A stretch of 20,160 nt of DNA from JBBSHJ01 sp038253135 (GTDB taxonomy: Bacteria; Actinomycetota; Actinomycetes; Mycobacteriales; QHCD01), in assembly GCA_038253135.1 (NCBI GenBank), contig JBBSHJ010000058.1, forward strand, positions 1 to 20,160, in the 5' to 3' direction. Shown in pieces: positions 15,259 to 20,160 of this stretch; position 1 is the first letter of the stretch; the number at the start of each line of letters is the position of its first letter. Under the pieces are notes generated by a model. That model ran no database searches. It had not been told where the DNA came from and saw only the letters and a list, made by a program, of their open reading frames with translations. The translations under genes were made by a program, and so were the position numbers.

Positions 15259-15951
15259 TCACTCCGGAGTGCGCGCCGGCGGGCTGTGCGAGTGGCTGAC
15301 ACTGAAGACCGCGCGGATCTCCTCCTCGACATCGGCGGAGGCGACGAACAGCATCTCGTCGCCGGCTTCCAGCGGATCATCGCGAGACGGCACGAGCACG
15401 CGACTGCCGCGGACGATCGTCACCAGCGCCGCATTGCGCGGCAGGGCCAGCTTGCCGACCGCCGTGCCCGCCGCTGGCGAGTTCGGCGGGAGGGTCAGCT
15501 CGACCAGGTTGGCCTGGCCCTGGCGGAACGTCATGAGGCGGACAAGGTCGCCGACGCTGACCGCTTCCTCGACCAGCGCGGCCAGCACCCGGGGAGCCGA
15601 CACGGCGACGTCAACGCCCCACGACTCGTTGAAAAGCCATTCGTTGCGCGGATCCTTGACCCGCGCGACCACGCGCCCGACGGCGAACTCGGTTTTCGCG
15701 AGCAGCGACACCACGAGGTTGACCTTGTCATCACCCGTGGTCGCGACGACGACGTCGCAGGTCTGCAGGCCGATCTCCTCGAGCTTGCTGAACTCGCAGG
15801 CGTCGCCCTGGACCCACTCTGCTTCCGGCACGCTCTCGGTGCGGATCGCGTCCTCGTCGCGCTCGATCAGCATCACGCGATGGCCGTTCTCGACCAGCTC
15901 GGCGGCGATGGAGCGCCCGACGGCTCCGGCGCCGGCAATGGCGACCCGCAT
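15259..15951 (-). CDS. ceoC: KTN/TrkA-type potassium channel regulatory subunit (CeoC-like)
   Basis: A 230-residue cytosolic subunit. The N-terminal Rossmann fold has the dinucleotide motif GAGAVGRSIA (7-16), an acidic residue closing the second strand (MLIERDED), and VVVATTGDDKVNLVVSLLAK, typical of TrkA_N. The C-terminal part (about 140-225) is a TrkA_C/RCK_C ligand-binding domain with LTLPPNSPAAGTAVGKLALP and DPLEAGDEMLFVAS. Such subunits bind NAD(H)/ATP and, in some cases, cyclic di-AMP, to gate potassium transporters. Its ATG overlaps the ceoB stop by one base (TGATG), so the pair is translationally coupled. By analogy with M. tuberculosis Rv2692 it is named ceoC. It converges on DUF3159 with 10 bp between stops. 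Confidence 0.92.
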   Translation of the reverse strand: MRVAIAGAGAVGRSIAAELVENGHRVMLIERDEDAIRTESVPEAEWVQGDACEFSKLEEIGLQTCDVVVATTGDDKVNLVVSLLAKTEFAVGRVVARVKDPRNEWLFNESWGVDVAVSAPRVLAALVEEAVSVGDLVRLMTFRQGQANLVELTLPPNSPAAGTAVGKLALPRNAALVTIVRGSRVLVPSRDDPLEAGDEMLFVASADVEEEIRAVFSVSHSHSPPARTPE

Positions 15952-16616
15952 CAGCGCGCCTCCTCGGGCGGTGCGCCCGCGACGCTGAGTGCGGGCGACG
16001 CGATCTCGTCGGTGACGAGGACGTGCACGCGGTCACCGTCCTGGATCACGGTTGAATCGGTGGGGAGTATGGCGGCGCCGAATCGGGTCACGAAGGCCGT
16101 CCGAACGCCGGTGGCTTCCTCCAGCGCCGCCAGCGCGGTGCCGGCCCATCCGGGGTCGAGCTGCAGTTCGCGGATCGATACCGACCCGGTCGCATCGCGC
16201 CAGATCTCGGCGTGGCCGCCCGCCAGCAACGCGTGCAGCAACCGATCGGTCGTCCAGGGGACAGTCGCGACCGTAGGGATACCGAGCCGTTCGTAGACCG
16301 CCGCCCGCTTCGGGTCGTAGATCCGCGCGACGACGTGCTCGATACCGAACGTCTCGCGGGCCACCCGCGCGGAGATGATGTTCGAATTGTCTCCGCTGCT
16401 CACCGCGGCGAAGGCTGCCGCCTCGTCGATGTTCGCCTTGACCAGGGTTTCGCGGTCGAAGCCCACCCCTTTGATCGGCCGGCCGCCGAAATCGGCCCCC
16501 AGCCGGCGGAAGGCGATTGGATTGCGATCGATGATCGCGACCGAGTGGCCGCGATGGTCGAGCTGCTGCGCGATCGACGAGCCCACGCGCCCGCAGCCCA
16601 TGACGACGATGTGCAC
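15951..16616 (-). CDS. ceoB: KTN/TrkA-type potassium channel regulatory subunit (CeoB-like)
   Basis: A 221-residue cytosolic partner of the 15259-15951 product. The Rossmann motif is VMGCGRVGSSIAQQL (about 5-19), followed by VAIIDRNPIAFRRLG and AAVSSGDNSNIISARVARET, standard for TrkA_N. The segment VARIYDPKRAAVYERLGI is also typical. A C-terminal TrkA_C-like domain spans about 140-210 (VSIRELQLDPGWAGTALAAL, later DGDRVHVLVTDE). GTG 16614-16616 is chosen over a far longer open frame because the Rossmann strand starts at once (VHIVVMGCGRVG) and a minus-strand TAGCGT lies 7 bases before it. It is divergent from the KimA-like permease with 99 bp between starts, the same arrangement as Rv2691/Rv2690c. 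Confidence 0.92.
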   Translation of the reverse strand: MHIVVMGCGRVGSSIAQQLDHRGHSVAIIDRNPIAFRRLGADFGGRPIKGVGFDRETLVKANIDEAAAFAAVSSGDNSNIISARVARETFGIEHVVARIYDPKRAAVYERLGIPTVATVPWTTDRLLHALLAGGHAEIWRDATGSVSIRELQLDPGWAGTALAALEEATGVRTAFVTRFGAAILPTDSTVIQDGDRVHVLVTDEIASPALSVAGAPPEEAR

Positions 16617-16623
16617 GCCCGCG

Positions 16624-16629
16624 ACGCTA
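16624..16629 (-). promoter_or_regulatory. Candidate -10 element for leaderless ceoB-ceoC transcript
   Basis: The minus strand reads TAGCGT (TANNNT), then 7 bases, then the ceoB GTG. There is no ribosome site and no clear -35. Confidence 0.45.
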
Positions 16630-16702
16630 CACGGGGAGACCGCCGGATGGTGACGCGGCGCACGGCGTACCGCCGGAGCGCAGGGCCGGCTCCGACGGCC
16701 CT

Positions 16703-16708
16703 TAGGCT
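16703..16708 (+). promoter_or_regulatory. Candidate -10 element for leaderless permease transcript
   Basis: TAGGCT (TANNNT) is followed by 7 bases and the permease GTG, again without a ribosome site. It faces the ceoB element 73 bases away, so the two promoters are back to back. Confidence 0.5.
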
Positions 16709-16715
16709 GTCGCTC

Positions 16716-18686
16716 GTGCCCTGGTTCACGAACCTGCCGAAACGGCTGGTCCTCGGTCGCGCGATGAGCAGCAAGCGGTTGAGCGAGACGCTGATGCCCA
16801 AGCGGGTCGCGCTGCCCATCTTCGCCAGCGACGCGCTGTCGTCGGTCGCCTACGCCCCCGATCAGATCCTGCTCACCCTGAGCATCGCCGGGCTGTCCGC
16901 GTACACCTACTCGATCTGGATCGGCCTCGCCGTGGCCGCGGTGATGCTGACCGTGGTCCTGTCGTACCGGCAGACCGTGCACGCCTACCCGAGCGGCGGC
17001 GGTGACTACGAGGTCGCGACGACCAACCTCGGCCCCCGCTTCGGGGTGACCGTCGCCAGCGCGCTCTGCGTCGACTACGTCATGACCGTAGCGGTGTCGG
17101 TCTCGTCCGGGGTGCAGAACGCGGCGTCGGCGATCGGCGCGCTGAACGGGAATCAGGAGATTGTCAGCCTGGCCATCATCGTGTTGCTCACCGCGCTGAA
17201 CCTGCGCGGGATCAGGGAATCCGGGCTGGCCTTCGCCGTCCCGACGTACTGCTTCATCCTCGGCATCCTCGGCATGGTCGGCTGGGGGCTGTTCCGGGCC
17301 GCCACCGGCGCGACCATGCACGCGGAAAGCGCCGGGCTGCACGTTCGCGCGGAGCACGGCTACGCGGGCCTGGCGATGGCTTTCCTGATCCTGCGGACGT
17401 TCTCGTCCGGCTCGGCCGCGCTGACCGGTGTCGAGGCGATCAGCAACGGCGTGCCGGCCTTCCGCAAACCGAAGAGCAAGAACGCCGCCACGACATTGCT
17501 GATGATGGGCGTCATCGCCATCACGATGATGCTGGGCATCCTGGCGCTCAGCCGGATCACGAAGGTCCGGGTGACCGAGCACGTGTCCGACCTCACCAAC
17601 GCGCCGTCGGGATACCAGCAGAAGACGGTGATCGCCCAGGTCGCGCATGCGGTCTTCGGCGGATTCAGTCCGGGTTTCTATTTCGTGCTCGCCGCCACCG
17701 GCGTCGTACTGGTCCTTGCCGCCAACACCGCGTTCAGCGGCTTCCCCGTTCTCGGGTCGATTCTCGCGCAGGACCGGTGGATGCCCCGACAGCTGCGCAC
17801 CAGGGGCGACAAGCTGGCGTTCAGCAACGGGATCCTGCTGCTGGCCATCTTCGCCAGTGCGCTGATCATCGGATTCAACGCCGATCCCAACCGGCTGATC
17901 CAGCTCTATATCGTCGGCGTGTTCGTCTCCTTCAACTGCAGCCAGGCCGGCATGATCCGGCACTGGAACCGGCTGCTGCGGACCGAGCGCGACCCGGCCG
18001 CCCGTCGGCGCATGCGCCGCTCCCAGACCATCAACGCCTTCGGCCTGTGCATGACCGCGGCCGTGCTGGTTGTCATACTCATCACCAAATTCACCCGTGG
18101 CGCCTGGATTGCGATCGTGGCCATGGTCGTGATCTTCGCCGTCATGAACGGGATCCGGCGGCACTACGACCGCGTCGCGGCCGAGCTCGTCCCGACGGGC
18201 GACGAGACGATCCTCCCGTCCCGCAACCACGTCATCGTCCTGGTCTCCAAGCTGCACAAGCCCACCCTGCGGGCGCTGGCCTACGCCCGGGCCACCCGAC
18301 CCGACACGATCACCGCCCTGACGGTCAACGTCGATGACCACGACACCCGCGCGTTGCAGCGCCAATGGGATGAGATGGACATCCCGGTGCCGCTCACCGT
18401 GATCGAGTCGCCGTACCGCGAGATCACGCGGCCGATCATGCAGCACGTCCGGTCGATCCGGGTGGAGAGCCCGCGCGAGCTGGTCACCGTCTTCATCCCG
18501 GAGTACGTCGTCGGTCGGTGGTGGGAACAGCTGCTGCACAACCAGAGCGCGCTGCGGCTCAAGAGCCGGCTGCTCTTCCAGCCCGGGGTGATGGTGACCA
18601 GCGTGCCGTGGCAGCTGACCTCGAGCCGGCGTCGAATCGAGGCGTTCCGCAAGGCCAACAAGGTGCCGAAGGCGCCCGGCCCGTGA
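16716..18686 (+). CDS. kimA: KimA-like APC-family potassium uptake permease
   Basis: A 656-residue membrane protein, usually annotated only as an APC family permease. It resembles Bacillus subtilis KimA, a proton-coupled potassium importer, along its whole length. Shared blocks include ASDALSSVAYAPDQIL, LSYRQTVHAYPSGGGDY, VDYVMTVAVSVSSG, FSSGSAALTGVEAISNGVPA, VLAANTAFSGFP and RGDKLAFSNGI. Residues equivalent to the KimA potassium-site residues I recall (D36, Y43, D117, T121, S125, T230, E233) appear as D39, Y46, D120, T124, S128, T237 and E240. About 12 hydrophobic segments are followed by a cytosolic domain of about 150 residues starting VIVLVSKLHKPTLRALAYAR and ending LHNQSALRLKSRLLFQPGVM. 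GTG 16716 follows a TAGGCT at leaderless spacing. The stop overlaps the next start (GTGA). Potassium as substrate is inferred from similarity and the ceoB/ceoC neighbours. Confidence 0.85.
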   Translation: MPWFTNLPKRLVLGRAMSSKRLSETLMPKRVALPIFASDALSSVAYAPDQILLTLSIAGLSAYTYSIWIGLAVAAVMLTVVLSYRQTVHAYPSGGGDYEVATTNLGPRFGVTVASALCVDYVMTVAVSVSSGVQNAASAIGALNGNQEIVSLAIIVLLTALNLRGIRESGLAFAVPTYCFILGILGMVGWGLFRAATGATMHAESAGLHVRAEHGYAGLAMAFLILRTFSSGSAALTGVEAISNGVPAFRKPKSKNAATTLLMMGVIAITMMLGILALSRITKVRVTEHVSDLTNAPSGYQQKTVIAQVAHAVFGGFSPGFYFVLAATGVVLVLAANTAFSGFPVLGSILAQDRWMPRQLRTRGDKLAFSNGILLLAIFASALIIGFNADPNRLIQLYIVGVFVSFNCSQAGMIRHWNRLLRTERDPAARRRMRRSQTINAFGLCMTAAVLVVILITKFTRGAWIAIVAMVVIFAVMNGIRRHYDRVAAELVPTGDETILPSRNHVIVLVSKLHKPTLRALAYARATRPDTITALTVNVDDHDTRALQRQWDEMDIPVPLTVIESPYREITRPIMQHVRSIRVESPRELVTVFIPEYVVGRWWEQLLHNQSALRLKSRLLFQPGVMVTSVPWQLTSSRRRIEAFRKANKVPKAPGP

Positions 18687-19930
18687 GCGCCGGCGCCCGC
18701 TCCCGGTCGCGCCGCCGCCCGCCGGGCCGGGTCCGGCCGAATCAGTCCGGTCCGCTGGCCGGCAAGCGGATCGAACTCGCGGTCGACGCGGTCGCGGCCG
18801 GCGGGCAGTGCGTGGCCCGGTACGACGGCCGCGTTGTCTTCGTGCGGCACACACTGCCGGGCGAGCGGGTGCTCGCCCTCGTCACGTGGGACCGCGGCGG
18901 GTCCTACTGCCGAGCCGACGCGGTCGAGATCCTCGACGCCGCGCCGGACCGGGTCGAGCCGCCGTGCCCGCACGCCGGGCCGGGACGGTGCGGCGGGTGC
19001 GACTGGCAGCATGTGCGACCCGAGCGGCAGCGCGAGCTCAAGGCTGATCTGGTGCGCTCGGCCCTTGCCCGGATCGGTGGGGTCGACCCCAGCGCCGGGC
19101 CGGTGGCCGGCCTCGTCGTGCACGCGCTGGATCCGCCGGACCTCGGGTGGCGGACCCGCGCGCAGTTCGCTGTCGACCGGCAGGGCCGGCTCGGATTGCG
19201 GCGGCACCGGTCGCACGAGATCGAGCCGGCCGCCGACTGCCCGCTGGTGACCGCCGGCGTCCGCGGTGCGCTCGTCGGTCGCCACGATCCGCCCGGCTCG
19301 ATCGTCGAGGTCACCGATGCCGGGGGCACCGTCGTCGTGGACATGCGGCGGAAACGGCGCGCCACCGGGCCACGACCGGAACTGCGCGAACACGCTTTGG
19401 GCCACCAGTTCCGCTTGCACGGCGGGAGTTTCTGGCAGGTCCATCCGCAGGCCGCGGCGGTGTTGGCGCACTGCGTTCGCGTACTGCTCGCACCTCGGCC
19501 AGGCGAGCGGGTCCTCGACCTCTTCGCCGGCGTCGGCCTTTTCGGGACCGCTCTTGCCGACGCCACCGGCGCACCCAGGCAGGTCACCGTCGTGGAGGCC
19601 GACCCGACGGCGGCCGCGGACGCGGCGGTCAATCTGCCCGGAGCGACCGTGCGGCCCGAGCCGGTGACCGTGGACCTGGTACGCCGTGAGCGCGCCGACC
19701 TCGTCGTACTGGACCCGCCGCGGAGCGGGGCCGGCATCGACCTGACGACGGCGATCCTGGGCGTGGGCGCCCGAGCAGTGGCCTATGTCGCCTGCGATCC
19801 GGCCGCGCTGGCCCGTGATATCAAGGCGGCAACGGCCGCCGGTTGGATGCTGCGCGACCTCAGGGCGTTCGACCTGTTCCCGATGACGGAGCACGTGGAG
19901 TGCGTCGCGATCCTCGCGCCCGGGCAATAG
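18683..19930 (+). CDS. TRAM-domain, Fe-S, SAM-dependent RNA m5U methyltransferase
   Basis: A 415-residue class I methyltransferase of the RumA/TrmA group, expected to make 5-methyluridine in rRNA or tRNA; which RNA is unknown. An Arg-rich N-terminus precedes a TRAM domain (about 23-85; KRIELAVDAVAAGGQCVARY). Fe-S cluster ligands are C95, C103 and C106 (CPHAGPGRCGGCDWQH) and C186. The C-terminal domain shows SFWQVHP (249-255), the SAM loop LDLFAGVGLFG (278-288), DPPRSGAG (344-351), catalytic C371 in AYVACDPAALARD, and FDLFPMTEHVE with the general base E406. GTG 18683 overlaps the permease stop by 4 bases. The M. tuberculosis counterpart by position is Rv2689c. The last 23 bases including the stop are duplicated downstream. 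Confidence 0.92.
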   Translation: MSAGARSRSRRRPPGRVRPNQSGPLAGKRIELAVDAVAAGGQCVARYDGRVVFVRHTLPGERVLALVTWDRGGSYCRADAVEILDAAPDRVEPPCPHAGPGRCGGCDWQHVRPERQRELKADLVRSALARIGGVDPSAGPVAGLVVHALDPPDLGWRTRAQFAVDRQGRLGLRRHRSHEIEPAADCPLVTAGVRGALVGRHDPPGSIVEVTDAGGTVVVDMRRKRRATGPRPELREHALGHQFRLHGGSFWQVHPQAAAVLAHCVRVLLAPRPGERVLDLFAGVGLFGTALADATGAPRQVTVVEADPTAAADAAVNLPGATVRPEPVTVDLVRRERADLVVLDPPRSGAGIDLTTAILGVGARAVAYVACDPAALARDIKAATAAGWMLRDLRAFDLFPMTEHVECVAILAPGQ

Positions 19931-19963
19931 CGATCCTCGCGCCCGGGCAATAGCGATCCTCGC
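19907..19963 (+). repeat. 23-bp tandem duplication spanning a stop codon
   Basis: A 23-base unit (GCGATCCTCGCGCCCGGGCA plus ATA) at 19907-19929 is repeated exactly at 19930-19952, followed by an 11-base start of a third copy at 19953-19963. The first copy encodes the last residues of the methyltransferase (AILAPGQ) and most of its stop; the second recreates a second TAG downstream. Confidence 0.92.
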
Positions 19964-20160
19964 CCGGATCAGCGCGCGGGCGTCGGGGGTGACGCCTACT
20001 GGGCAGAACCGCCCGGAGGCCGCCCGGCCGGCATCGCTACGTGTGAATCCGGCTCGTGAGGATCGCACCGTCGGGGACCGATCACGGCCACGCCAGTGAC
20101 GGAGAGCGCCGTACCCGGTAGGCACGACAGCGTGCTTCTCAGCGACTACCTGCGGCAAGG
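19964..20160. other. Right-edge region without a supported gene
   Basis: About 200 bases after the repeat. A long minus-strand frame crosses it from the right edge, but it continues antisense through the methyltransferase gene and reads as low-complexity Arg-rich translation, so I do not call it. A small hairpin, GCACG-ACAG-CGTGC (20122-20135) followed by TTCTC, is the only structure seen. Confidence 0.5.

Noticed and set aside
16617..16715. Cyclic di-AMP (ydaO/kimA) riboswitch before the KimA-like gene
   Set aside because: The 99-bp divergent gap is too short, shows no such fold, and the permease appears leaderless.
15951..18854. 967-residue minus-strand open frame
   Set aside because: Only its last 221 residues are real (ceoB). 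The rest is antisense to the permease and the methyltransferase start, and reads as low-complexity Arg/Gly/Asp/His-rich sequence typical of high-GC shadow frames.
18281..20158. 625-residue minus-strand open frame reaching the right edge
   Set aside because: It is antisense to the motif-complete methyltransferase and the permease tail, with no recognisable domain and shadow-type composition.

Overview
This is a high-GC actinobacterial chromosome segment. The block from cei to the TRAM-domain methyltransferase follows a gene order I recall from Mycobacterium tuberculosis (around Rv2689c-Rv2703): sigA, ppgK, cei, DUF4193, dut, DUF3710, OB-fold, DUF3159, ceoC, ceoB, APC permease, RNA methyltransferase. 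Small families such as DUF3039, DUF3099, DUF3159, DUF3710, DUF4193 and DUF7455 also point to Actinomycetes. I cannot name the genus; a lineage in the Frankia/Jatrophihabitans/Mycobacterium neighbourhood is plausible but unproven.

Left part (1-6142). After the 3' tail of an unidentified gene come two tandem paralogous lipoprotein genes on the minus strand; the first carries a 21-bp tandem repeat. A group 2 sigma factor gene (sigB type) follows, preceded by a good match to an ECF (SigE/SigH/SigR-type) promoter. Divergent from it lie an HhH-GPD DNA-repair protein, a DUF3099 membrane protein and a DUF3039 zinc-binding protein. A BrkB/YihY membrane protein converges on DUF3039 and overlaps it. A small DUF7455 protein with a clear hairpin terminator closes this part.

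Middle (6143-11796). pgi on the plus strand converges with sigA on the minus strand. Upstream of sigA on the same strand are ppgK and cei, so glucose-6-phosphate formation from polyphosphate (PpgK) and its isomerisation (Pgi) flank the principal sigma factor. The 426-bp gap between cei and DUF4193 holds a nested inverted repeat.

Right part (11797-20160). A dense plus-strand run encodes DUF4193, an unassigned conserved protein, dUTPase, DUF3710, an OB-fold protein and DUF3159, with several 1- to 4-base start/stop overlaps. Facing it are two overlapping KTN/TrkA genes (ceoB, ceoC). Divergent from ceoB is a permease that resembles the potassium importer KimA along its length, overlapped by a RumA/TrmA-type RNA methyltransferase. 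The permease and the two nucleotide-binding subunits probably form a potassium-uptake module. The methyltransferase gene ends in a duplicated 23-bp segment that includes its stop codon.

I found no tRNA, rRNA, CRISPR array, prophage or complete insertion sequence. The window is mostly conserved housekeeping DNA. The points most worth checking are the KimA/KTN pairing, a recurring leaderless promoter layout, the sigB ECF promoter, and the nested inverted repeat upstream of cei.
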